Below are positions 11,461-23,574 of a stretch of 64,000 nt of DNA, in pieces. The position numbers and the translations under genes are program-made. The notes under the pieces were generated by a model. That model worked only from the letters and a program-made list of their open reading frames with translations. It made no database searches and was not told where the DNA came from. The DNA is from Copromyces sp. CBS 386.78 (taxonomy: Eukaryota; Ascomycota; Sordariomycetes; Sordariales; Sordariaceae), in NCBI GenBank assembly GCA_030685235.1, contig MU839092.1, positions 62,001 through 126,000 on the forward strand, in the 5' to 3' direction. Position 1 is the stretch's first letter. Each line of letters starts with the position of its first letter.

Positions 11461-12617
11461 AGTAATTATATAAAGGGTAGGCGATTATACGGCAAATATT
11501 AATCAAATTCAAAATTATTATAAAGGGTTTAAAAGAAGGCCTACGGGAAGGATATATAGGTTCGCTTATATACTTTTCCGTAAAAGTAGATTTAAATAAT
11601 AAATAACCCTTTTTTAATACGAAGGCTTTTATAAAGTTCTTATATTTAAATATATAATTCTAATTAATTATTCTTCTATACTAATAAACTATATTAATAA
11701 ATCTAACCTTCTACGGAAGGGCTACCTTAATTAATAGCCTAAATACCTTTCCGCAGTAACCTATAAAGGAAATTAAATTCCAATTTTTAAAACGTTATTC
11801 TTACGTAGCTCCCTATAGTCTACCGGGGTATTAATATTAATAGCGCGAACTACTTTACTACTACCGTTAATAAATATTATATAAAATAATTCTATAAGTT
11901 CTAAAGAGAATTTTATAAGCGTTATAGAATATAGGAATATTAAATAGTATAAAGCTTAAGTCTAATTTAGTTATTTAAACTATTTTGCCTTTTAAATAGT
12001 AGCCCTATAAATATTAGATTTTAAAAACGAAAAAATTAGGCTTAATAAATTAAATTACTATTAATATCCAAATAGTATAATAAAAAACGTCCTTACGAAC
12101 CGCTAAACCTCTTTAACTTTTAAACTATATAAAGAATAATTTTATTAAAAATATTATTTAATAACGGTAGGTTAATCTAATAAGAGCATCTTCGAAGAGG
12201 GTTCTAATTTAAGTTGTAACCTAACTTAGAAGGAATCTAATTTAGGAACTAATCCGTTTTTAATTATATTATAGAGATCTAAAAGTACAATAAAGTTATT
12301 TAAGGGTATTAATTTCTAGTAAATAGAAATAATATTCTAATTTATTAGAAATTTATTATTGCGAAAATATTTATTAAAAATATTTTTATTAATTAAAAAC
12401 AGATAAGATAGAAGAGTATAAAGCGGCCTAATCTTCTTAAAACGTGGTTTTTTACTACGTTAGCCCGATAGAAACTCGGTAACCTACAAAGGAAACTTTA
12501 GTTTTATTTTACTTAGTATTATAGCATATAATTACCCTACGGTCTACCGGGGTATTAACACTATAATATATATATCTACTTAATATTAGGGAGTACCCTA
12601 TAAGTATTGGTAATCGG

Positions 12618-12913
12618 CCTATCTAACCTAAAACGTAATTAATAATTATATTAGCTTATCGAACTTAGAGCGTAATTAATAATTATACCGGCCTATCGAA
12701 TATAGAGCGTAACTAATAATTATATTGGCCTATCGAACTTAGAGTGTAATTAATAACTATATTGGCTTATCGAACCTGGAGCGTAATTAATAATTATACC
12801 GGCCTATCGAATATAGAGCGTAGTTAATAATTATACCTGCCTATTAAATATAGAGCGTAGTTAATAATTATACTGGCCTATCTAATTTAGAGCGTAATTA
12901 ATAATTATAATAA
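12618..12913. repeat. 37-bp tandem array, 8 units, inner copy
   Basis: Eight consecutive 37-bp units matching the six-unit array at 6502-6723. Differences between units are mainly C/T and G/A. Confidence 0.85.
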
Positions 12914-15900
12914 TCTCGTTTAAAAATAAAAAGACTTTAAAAGTCTAATATTGAAAGACCCTTATTAAATTATTCGTCTTATTTAAAAATAAAAAGACTT
13001 AAAGGCCCGATATTAGAAAACCCTTACTAAATTAAATTATATAATTTTACTAAAGAACCTAATATTAGCTCGGGCCCGGCTAAGAAAGTAGTACTTAATT
13101 TAATTTAGGATTATCTTTTTAAAACCTAATTTTATTAATGAATAAATTTAGACTAAGAAAATTTAAAATCCTATTATAGCCTTCAAAAAATAATAGTAAT
13201 TTAATTACCTTATTACCCTAGAACTAATAGTATTTAAGTTATTTTAATTAATATACTTTCTAAGATAAACTTTTAACCTTTAAATTTAATAATTTTATTC
13301 TTCTAAATATTACGCTACTAAGGTTTTTTTCTCGTAAGAATTTTACTTAATTAAAAGTAGTTCTTTAAATATAAAATGTATTCTAGTCCCCTCGCTTTAT
13401 TATTAAGGAATTTCGAACCCGAAGGAGTAGGGGGCTAATTCCTTTACGCTATTAAACTAGTAACTTCCAAATTGCTACTTAAAGGCGTAAAGGTAACCAA
13501 CGCCCTATTAAAAATTTAATATCCAAAATAAAATAAATTTATCTAACCTTTTTTTTATATTATTTTATTTTTTTATTATTTTTTTAATCTAATATTAAAT
13601 ATATACTATTATTTTTTTTTTTATTTTTTTTTTTCCTTTTTATTATTGTTTTAGTTTAATAATAAATATATATTAAAATTATATTATTTTATCTTTTTTT
13701 AAATTTTTATTATTTTTTATTATTATTTTAGTTTAAAATTTAATATATATTAATATTATTTTGTTCTTTTATATTTTTTCCCTTTTTCATTATTGATTTA
13801 AATTAAAATTAAATATTATTTTATATTAATTGACGTTTCTATATTCTTTTTATTCCTTTTATTGTACTAAATTAATATGAAATATATATTAAATTTTTTT
13901 TTACCTAATTTATAACTTTAAATACGCTATTTAGCTAATTAAAATTAGAAGATTAATACGTAAGGTAATAGTTAGTAACGGAATTAAAGTTAGTTGGGCA
14001 ATAAGTAACGGAGTTAGAGCCGGCTAAGTAGTATATTAGTAATAGAATTAGTAATGGAACTAGAGCCGGCCGGGTAGTAAATAATGGAATTAGAGCCGGC
14101 CGGGTAATAGTACGAGCGAAGTTTAAATTACTCTATATATATAAGTCCGTTCTAATATAGAAAATTATAATCCTTTATTTATTAGGAATAATTATTAACC
14201 TTTTTATTATAGTAGGCTTTTAATATTTTTCTTTATTCTTCTATTTATTATTAATATTTTTATTACCTTATAATTATAAAGTAAAATACTTTATTAATTT
14301 CACTAGGGTTTTTCTTATTTTACTTACCTTTTATATATTTACCTTCTATATAAAATCCCCTAATAATCCGTTAACCGCCGCCTTCGAAAACTATTACTAT
14401 CCTCTTCGAGGAAACTCCTACTAAGAAGAAGCTAGTTTTTCGTAAGCGTTTGACGATTAAATAAAAGGCTAAGCTAGCGGTTGCTATTATTATTCGAAAG
14501 GGCGGTATTATCGCTAATATTATTAGGGGTAAAGATTTAGGACTACTTTAAACGAATTAGTAGAAGGAGGGAAAAGTCCGGAAAGTAAATTTACTAATAA
14601 ATATATAACGCTTTTATAATATTAGTAGGGGTAGGGTTAAATTAATAATTATTTAAAATTTTACGGCGTAAATTTAGAACGCTAGTAATAATAATAAAAG
14701 TAGCGTTAACCTATTTACCGTTTCTAATTATATAGCGCTTAACGGCTAGCTCGAATATTTTCTAGACGGCTTCCTTAATTATATTACTTTTAAAAATAAT
14801 ATTCGAATCGTAAAATTAGGTAGTAAACTAATTATTAATCTTAAAGATAGTAAGTATAGTGACGGTATTAATAATTAATAGTTAATAAATAATAGAAGAG
14901 AAACGGGGAATATATATTTAAATAATAGAATTAATATTAGTACTTTATTTACAAATTACTATATATTAAATACCTCTTCTATTTACTAAATTCTTCTTCT
15001 ATTTATTAAATATTCCTCCTATTTATTACCTCCTCCTATTTACTATTTTTTTCTCTTTAATACCTCCTTCTTATATAATTAAAATAACCCTTTACTACCT
15101 ACCTACGAGATTGCCGCGGATATAATACGGGGGCGGTACCTATCCGGGCTATAGTTATTAGGGCCTACGTTTAATAATATCTATAATTCGATAAGTAGAA
15201 AGCTTTATATTTTTAGCACATAGCGTAGAGAATTCAAATGGGTATTTAAATATAATACCTTTTAGCGTTTTAATACGGGATGCTATTATATATAATAAAC
15301 CCGGGGTAAATTACTTAATAGAAATATCGAGAATAGCCTTATCGAATATTTAGCCCTAAACTTTATAAATTATAATAGTATATATAATTATCAACGGGAA
15401 TTGCGTCCTCTTACAATCAACTACCCCCTTCTTAAACTCCCGAGAGGACTGAAATACTAGTACAATATATATTGGATCCTAGATATTAGGATATATAGTT
15501 AATATATTAAACTCTTTTTAAATATTAGAGCCCTTATAATTAAGGAAATATATAAATATAACGAAGGGAGGGTTACTGGCTTTTGGATAAATATTAATAT
15601 TTAAATTGCTATTTTATATAAAATCGACAATAGTACCGATAAAGCCGTTAATAAGATTAATAGCAATCTATAAATTTTCGGTAAATATAACCTTAGCGCT
15701 CTAAATAATAGGGAATTCGTTATACAAATTACTGGTATTAGTAGAATTAATAGTCTTTATAATAAAGTTCGAATTAATTACCTAGGCAATAAAAGTAGGG
15801 CGTTCCAAACCTACTAAGTACTACTGGTTATATTTATTAATTATAATATTAGTAGGGTAAATACGTAAAATATTATCGAATAACTCTTAGGCTGCAAGAG

Positions 15901-18900
15901 GTAGTATATATTTATAATGGGATAATAGTAGTGTTTAGTTTTAAATAATAGAATTATTATTTTGTAACCCTTTTAATACTTTATAAAACCCTATTTGAAT
16001 ATTACCCTACTAGCGAACGATTTATTACAATTCGATATTCTAATTGAAGTTTTTATACGCTATTAAACTATTATATTATATAAAATTTAGTTTGCCGGCC
16101 TTTCTTACCTACTTTTGGGTATTAGTTTCGTTAAGAAGGTTTTTAATATTATCCTCTTTATTAATAGCTTCTATAGGGGTATTAGGGTCGGGTTCGTTAT
16201 AAAATTAAGGAGGCTCCTAATAAAATAGGGCTTTCTAACCGATAGGAAATAATTAGAAGAAATCGTTAAATAATAAAATATTTATACTATTGAAACTTTT
16301 GTCCTAATTTACTAATATTTAACGGAGATAGTTATTTACGAAATATATAATCTTTAAACCTAATATAGATTTCTCGTTAATAATAAAATAATTATAACTT
16401 CTAAAATAGTTTTATAAATTAATTAACTACTAACCTTCTATATTTAATAGAGAGGTAATACCGAATAGGAATTTAAAAAGGGAATATAGAATATTACTTT
16501 TAATATTATTAATAATAATACCGGTAAGGGTAATACGGATAACGGGGTCGGTTCGTCTATAATTCTTAGTTATTTTTTTAAGTTTATACGAAAGTAAGTG
16601 TATGAAATACGATTTATTAATGCTACTTCGACTATTAACTTATATTAATAATTAGTCTAGGTTCTAGCCGGCAAGGACTTATTAATAATAATCGATAAAA
16701 ATATCAAATATTATCCGTTATTCGGTATTAAAAGTATTATATATATGCTATATTATAAGATCGGCCTTAAATAATTCGAAACGGTTAGTACAATCCTTTT
16801 AAAACTTAAACTTATTTAATATAATTTATTCTTAAAATCTAATATAATAAATAAATTATTCGTAAAAATAATCTTAATTAATAAGATAACGACTAATAAA
16901 ATTAGGGTTATCGTAATCGGGGTCGTCTATTATATTAAGGTACTCTCTAGCTATTTCCTCCTAATTAAACCGGTCCGGTTATTCTAATATACTTTCCTCA
17001 AATTCTTCCTCTACTTTAGGGGCGGGTAATTAATTATAATAATTATTAAAGTAGGCCAATTAGCCTATATAAATTTACTAATAAGTAGTAAAAACTTTAT
17101 CCAACGTATTATATCGTATATTATCGATAATATAAAAGTCGTTAAATATCTTATAAGGGTAATATAGTATAAATTTAACCTAATTATAATTATATCGACC
17201 GTTAGCGTTCTCTACTAATTTATAGACGGGGAAGTAATTAATAACCCTCTATTTTATTCGAACGGTAAGAAATTTAGGATAGGATTTTTCACAATCGAAC
17301 TTAATAAAAAATTTAAATAATAAAATTTATTTATAAATATTATTACGACCAATATATTTCTAGTAAAAGAACCGGGTTTATTAAGTTTAATTTACAATAT
17401 TAATATAAATATTAGTAGGCTTATTATTATTATTATTATTATTAATTGTATTAAATATAGTTTATCGATCTACTTAAAATATATCCGCCTTTAGATTTAG
17501 AATAATAATACTCTAGCGGTTTTAATAACGATAATCTAATATAATAATATAACGGGTGCTCTCTTAAAGGGGAAGGTTTAGGAGAATATGGTAAACTTCC
17601 TAAGTAATTTAATTTCTTTCGTTAATAAATTAGTTTATAAATTTTATTATAAATTATTTAATTAGATTATTAATACTAGTTATATAAGGGATTAAATTGT
17701 TAGTAATCTTATTGTAAGACCGGGTACGCTTCTCTATTTTAAATATATATTTAGCTATATAATTAAATATAGCGTTTATACTAGTATACGGTTGAATATT
17801 AATATTAATTATTTAATTTAATATTATAAATAGATTGTATTAATTAAAAATAGTATTATTCTTCTTACTATTGAAAAGCTAAAAACCGGGGTTAATATAT
17901 ATTATAAAGATAGAGTCTTCGTAAAGCTTTTTAAAGAAATAGAATCGATATTTCTTTTATTCGGGCTTTAGAAAGTTAGAATCTAAAATTTAACGTTCGC
18001 TTAAGAACGTTCGAATTTAACGCCGAATTCGAAAATAATAAATATTATTATAAACGTACCGTTATATCCGGTTAATTATAAGCGCGAATTCGTCGAAAGT
18101 AAGCTTAACCTCCCCTATTTTCCTATTTAACGTATTACTTCAATTTATTTACCGGGGAAGCTTTAAAATAGGGACTGGCCGTAGGCTTTAAAATAAATTA
18201 TTTTAGGGGTGATCCTAATTAATAGTAGTAGTAGTAGCGGTAGCCTCACTAGGAGTAGTCCCTTCTAGAGGCTTACCCTCTTAAAAGTAGGTAGTTAAAT
18301 CCTATTTAATATTATAGAGTAAAGGGTTGAAAATTATATAGTAGAATCCCTATATTTTAATATACTATCGTTGGACTTCGGGGTCGGTAAAATTGGGTAC
18401 GGTAATATCTTTAGACTAATAAATACTATAAATATAACTAATACTACGAGCCTAGAATTCCAACCTCTATTAGTAATTATTAAATTTGAATTTTAGGAGT
18501 AGAATATATTCTAAAAAGAGTTTAAATTTCTTAGAGAAGTAATATATAGTAATATAAGGATTATAGAGGATATTCCGCCGTGAAATTATACGATATTTAA
18601 TATCCGTAAACGTTAATTATAAATTATAGTTAAATATATATTTTACTAAACTCTTTTAATATAGGTCGGTTACGCTAAATATAATAAATATTATTAATAT
18701 ACTTAAGAAGTTAATATACGATATTAATTCGTAAAACTTTTTAATTTAATACGTCCGAATACTTTAAAATTCATTGGTAAACTATATAATCGAATTTACT
18801 AACCTTCTTAATTCTTTAGACGGGGCTTCAAAATAATTAACGAAAATTCTTTAATCGCTAAATATTTCCTAATTAAAATTATAGTTATTAACGTAGTAGT

Positions 18901-20521
18901 TATTTTTATTATATATATAAAAACGTATAAGGGAATTAAATATAATATATTTAAATTTATTATATTTAATAAATCTGCTATTGTACTAATATATATAATA
19001 TTGTATATATTCCGTATAATCAACCTTCTTAAAACGTAGTATAAGAAATTTACCCTAGCTACAGGGGTAAAAATTGGGAAATACTTATAATAATAATGCC
19101 TATTACCGACGAAATTTATTAATAGGCGTACTACGGAAGGGGCCTAAATTAATATAATACCGGCGAAGGGGTTCCTTAGGTGCCGCTACAAGTACTAAAA
19201 CTATAGGTACTAGAATTGCAAATGCTAGAGCTATTGCTGGGTAACTAGGAGGGGGATCTAAACCGAATATAAGAGTTCTAACTAAGGGTTCCAGAGGCTA
19301 TTAATTATCCGGTAGATCTATAGCCCGGACGGGTAAAGTATATAGGTTGGGCAAGGGATTACTACGTATTTATATCCAAAATTATTCAAAATTTCGTAGT
19401 AAGCGATCTATTATATTAGGGGTAGCGGCAACTTCTAAGTCGGCTTCCTCTAATATTTCCTACAAAATTATTTCTTAAAATTTATTAAATTCAAATTCTA
19501 TATTATTAACGTTAATATAATTAATATTATTAATAATATTACTATTTATAAGTAAGCGGTTAAAACGTTCTATATTAATTTTAATATTAATATAACCGGG
19601 ATAATATATTTTAAAGAATTCTAACTATATTTCTATATTTTAACGGTTAATTTTAAACTCTTTCCGTATCCTATTAAGGTTAGAATAATTATAGTAGTTA
19701 CGTAGCCGTATTAAAAGGATATTTATTTTATTTAGTAATTTAAATAATTAAATATAAATATAGGCGATATTTCGAAGATAATTAATATAATAACCTTTAT
19801 ACAAACGTTATTAATTACCGAATATATATATATTATAATAGATATAGACTCGTATAATGAATATTTTTTTATAAGGGTTAAAAGCTAGTAAGCCGAATTC
19901 TTCGTCTCCTTTAATAAATGTACCGAAATCTATATTATTCGTAGCATTAAATTTAAATAATTCGTCGGGTTGTAAATCCATATTAATATAGTAATAATAT
20001 TCGTATATACCCTAAATATCGACCCTAAGACCGAACTATCGTTCGTTATAGCAGTTATATTTATTTTATATTATAATATTAAATATAGTTTAATAATTCC
20101 GAACCTACTAATAGTACGAGTTTAGGATAATTCGAATAATTATATTATTAATAAAGGGGGGGTCCCGTTCAAATTTAATATTAGCTACGCCCGGGAATTA
20201 AAGTATATAGGCTAATTCTTAAAAAAATTAAAGGGCGGCGACCACCCTTCGGCCGAATAGACGACCGGGAAGTATAGTACGACACGGGCTTAGCAAATTA
20301 TTTAGACTATATAAATTTAATAAATTATTTAGGTTATATTGGTTTAAGGTATTATTTAAAATCTATAGAATTTTAAATATAAAATCTTCAAATTCGTTAA
20401 TATTATATGTACGTTCCGGAATATTAAATAGATTTATAGTATTGGAATTATATATAGGATCTAGAGTTGGGTTATATTAAGAGTACCTATTTTTACTCTC
20501 TTAACGAATTATTAACTATCC

Positions 20522-20761
20522 GGATATAATATCTACTAGCTATTAGGATGAAGTATCTATTAGTTACTGGGATAAAGCATCTGCTGGCTGCCGAGATATA
20601 GTATTTATTGGCTGTTGGGATAAAGCATTTACTAGTTGCCAAAATATAGTATTTATTAGCTATTGGGATAAAGTATTTACTGGCTGCCGGGATAAAGTAT
20701 CTATTAGCTACTAGATTAAAGTATTTGTTAGCTATTAGATTAAAATATTTACTAATTGCTA
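20522..20761. repeat. 24-bp tandem array, 10 units, inner copy
   Basis: Ten 24-bp units of the type GGATAAAGTATTTACTGGCT plus four bases. The unit length equals eight codons. Read on the plus strand it gives an octapeptide like GIKHLLAA, with TAG/TAA in places where RIP would convert CAG/CAA. The minus strand also gives an open QPADALSR-like repeat. The right half of the outer copy has seven units at 28519-28686. It may be a former repeat domain in a protein. Confidence 0.8.
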
Positions 20762-21607
20762 AGATAGGACGCTCTTAAACGTAGACTAATATAAATACTA
20801 TATATAATAGTACCGTTCGTAATAATCGCTCTTAAAATAATTAACCCGAAATTATATATTATTATAATTAAAATAAACCTTATATTAATTAGCAACGTTA
20901 ATTAGGTAGGCTAAATCCCTTATATATAGAATATAACTGCTAGTATAGCAGTTATTAATATACCGAGAAAACCGGCAATTAGGATAAATAAACCGCTCCT
21001 CATTATTATATTATAAATAATTACCGGTATTTAAATTACATTAGAAAATAGGGCGTATTAATTAATAAAGGAAGTATATAAATTATTAATTATTATTATA
21101 GAATTAATAAGCACCTATTATTAAATTCCGGTCGGCATTAAGGCGGGAGACTTAATAATAGTAATATATAAATCTACCGGGGTAGCTAGGAATAGATTTT
21201 TATAAATTAAGATATTTTCAGACAATTAATATCGTTAATAATAAGGTAAGCGTAATATTTTCTTTTTAATTATAACGGCGATAATAATAATCATATTAAA
21301 TTTAGACCTTTTTTCGGCGAGTTTAAATAATTTCTTTATTATCTTATAACTATATTAATATACGGATCTACAAAAATATTAGATATAAACCAAACTATAT
21401 TTATAAGTAATATCCGCTAAATTTATAAAATATATTATTTATAGTACAACCGGCTTTATTTTAAATCGTTTAATATTATAAAATATAAATCCTAAACCGG
21501 TAAGCCTATAACGAAGGTTATTATTCCAAACTAATTCCCTATACTAAATTTAGGATTAATTATTATTATTATTATCTTACTTCGAACTCTTTATATATAA
21601 TAATTTA

Positions 21608-22214
21608 AGAGAAAGTCTAACCGTACGGTCACAAATGTCTATCTGTACGGTGATCCACTTTTTCCTCCCATACATATCCCTAACCCTACCATCCTCTCCC
21701 TACCAGCACCAGTCCCACTCGTACCGCGACTGCCAAGCCCCCAGATTACAGCCCATTTCAAACCTCTACACAGCACACGTATCGCTGACAGCCATAACAG
21801 TTACTGATAGCCGTGTCAATCGCTGACAGCCAATCGCTAACAGCCGTGACAATCGCTGACAGCCGTGACAGCCGTAATAGCCTGTGATAGCCGTGACAGC
21901 CGTGATAGCCGTGACAGCCGTAACAGCCGTGACAGCCGTAACAGCCATGACAATTGCTGACAGCCGTGACAATTGCTAACAGCCAATCGCTAACAGCTGT
22001 GACAATCGCTGACAGCCGTGACAAGTACGTTCTAGTCTGGGCACTACGGTCTAATGTCACGTATAAAAGAATGGTAATACCCAGATTTCTAGGCGAAATT
22101 TTTAAAAGAATATATGTGATATCTGTGGCCGCGCGAGGGTTAGGGATATGTGTGAGGGAAAAAGTGGATCACCGTACGGATAGACATTCGTGACCATACG
22201 GTTAGACTTTCTCT
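21608..22214. mobile_element. 607-bp RIP-free TIR element with an internal 9-bp minisatellite
   Basis: The ends are inverted repeats of about 80 bp. The left arm starts AGAGAAAGTCTAACCGTACG and the right arm, reverse-complemented, AGAGAAAGTCTAACCGTATG; a few mismatches occur over the full arms. AATTTA flanks both sides (21602-21607 and 22215-22220), while the equivalent site in the other copy (about 29530) has it once, showing a clean insertion with a 6-bp duplication. The interior (about 21784-22022) is an array of CAGCCGTGA-like units. CpA and TpG are abundant, unlike the surroundings. No transposase frame is present, so it is non-autonomous; the superfamily is unclear. Confidence 0.8.
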
Positions 22215-22575
22215 AATTTAATGTTAATTATCTTCTTTATTTTATTCGCCGCAGAATTATTAAATTGCCGGGTATTAAAGAAGCGGTTAGTTAAACTAAG
22301 CTTAGCCTTAGGCTCGGCTTCAGGCATTTTCTAGAAAGGATAATATAATATTTATAAACGCTTTTTTATCGCTAAAAATCCAACGTTATTCGGATTTAAA
22401 TTAGAATATATATTAATAATTATAAATATTAAAGTAAAAAGGACTTACAAAACTTCTCCTAGCCCGGCAAATATTATATATAATAATAATTGAACCGAAG
22501 TTACTTTTACTAATAAACGTTAATATCGGCTTTATTATATAATAGTATTAATATTATTTTTCGTTAACTTACTAA

Positions 22576-22861
22576 TACCGTTGATAGGGTATTGGGAAAG
22601 ATGTGACAATATGTTATTGATTTGATTGTGTATGGAGTGATGATTCTAGAAGAAAGGTCTAGCTAGAAGCCAGCCATCTGCTCAGAAAGGATATACCGTG
22701 CAAAGAGCCAGGGCACGGGCTACGGGGTGCCCTGTGCGCTGGCGACCAGGCATAGCACCAGAGCCTCCATAACAGCCCAGCTAATCTGGGCTGTCCCAGT
22801 TAATCTAAGCTATAATACAGGGATACAGGTAATGGCTGGAAATCCAGACATTTCCGGTATC
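22576..22861. mobile_element. 286-bp RIP-free insertion with 8-9 bp target duplication
   Basis: The segment is present in the inner copy only and is bracketed by ACTTACTAA (22567-22575 and 22862-22870). The outer copy has a single ATTTACTAA at the equivalent place (about 29877). It contains normal CpA/TpG frequencies and no long frame. The ends carry short related motifs (ATACCG at the left, CGGTAT at the right), suggesting a small TIR element, but a solo LTR (TGATA at 22582, TATCA at the right end) is an alternative. Confidence 0.6.
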
Positions 22862-23574
22862 ACTTACTAACCCTATTATTAGTTATTTAGTAGCAATTTT
22901 CAATTAGAAACTATATTAATTATTAATTATTAATTAATTATTAATTATTAAATTTATAAAAGGGGGAAGGGATTTTTATATAATTTCTTTATTTTTATAA
23001 GAAATAAATAGTAAACGGGTAAATAATATATTAATTGTACGAAACCATTATATAATTATAATTACCAGCCGGTAAATCTATTCTTAGTAAATTTACTACT
23101 GGCAAATCCGTTTCTAGTCAATTATTAATATAATAAAGTAAATAGTAATACAGCCTCTTACTATAATTTATATTACTTTTAAATATAAATTTAATAGGGG
23201 TAGGATATAGTTTAATTATATTTTTTATTATTTTATTCATTTCAATATATATTATTTTACGATAATTATATTAATTAATAATAATAAAACGATAATACTA
23301 TTTATTTTTACTATTAGTATAGTAATTCGCCTCTTTATTCCAATCTATTCGCCTAATTAATTAATTAGGGGCGAGCCCTTATATCAATAGCAACGTACGG
23401 ACGTACACTGATTAACATATCGTCCGTATTTTTTTACATTCGTAGCGTCTAAATAGAAATACTACGCCGCGCTACGTCGATAGGCCTATAGACCACGACC
23501 TTTAGTACGGATTTTCCGTTGTAACACCTTTGGTGCCGTAAGCGCTATCTCCTTACTTGGGCATAGGTATTTCA

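Larger units (their letters stand above)
9401..23574 (+). mobile_element. Complete inner copy of the unknown 13.3-kb RIP-destroyed element
   Basis: It starts ATAAAATAGTATTTCC and ends GGCATAGGTATTTCA, like the outer copy (2734 and 30590). Removing the two internal insertions and their target duplications leaves 13.27 kb, close to 13.3 kb for the two outer halves combined. A degraded plus-strand frame can be followed across 15200-15900; most of its stops are TAA/TAG at places where RIP of CAA/CAG would produce them. The deduced peptide matches no family I can name, so the transposon class is open. No target duplication longer than 1-3 bp is apparent at its ends. Confidence 0.75.

Noticed and set aside
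18808..19023. Short AT-rich open frames in the RIP block (also 26833-27021)
   Set aside because: Ile/Tyr/Asn-rich chance frames, on opposite strands in the two copies and not conserved between them.
20522..20761. CRISPR-like array (regular 24-bp repeats)
   Set aside because: Repeats are directly adjacent without unique spacers, and the genome is eukaryotic.
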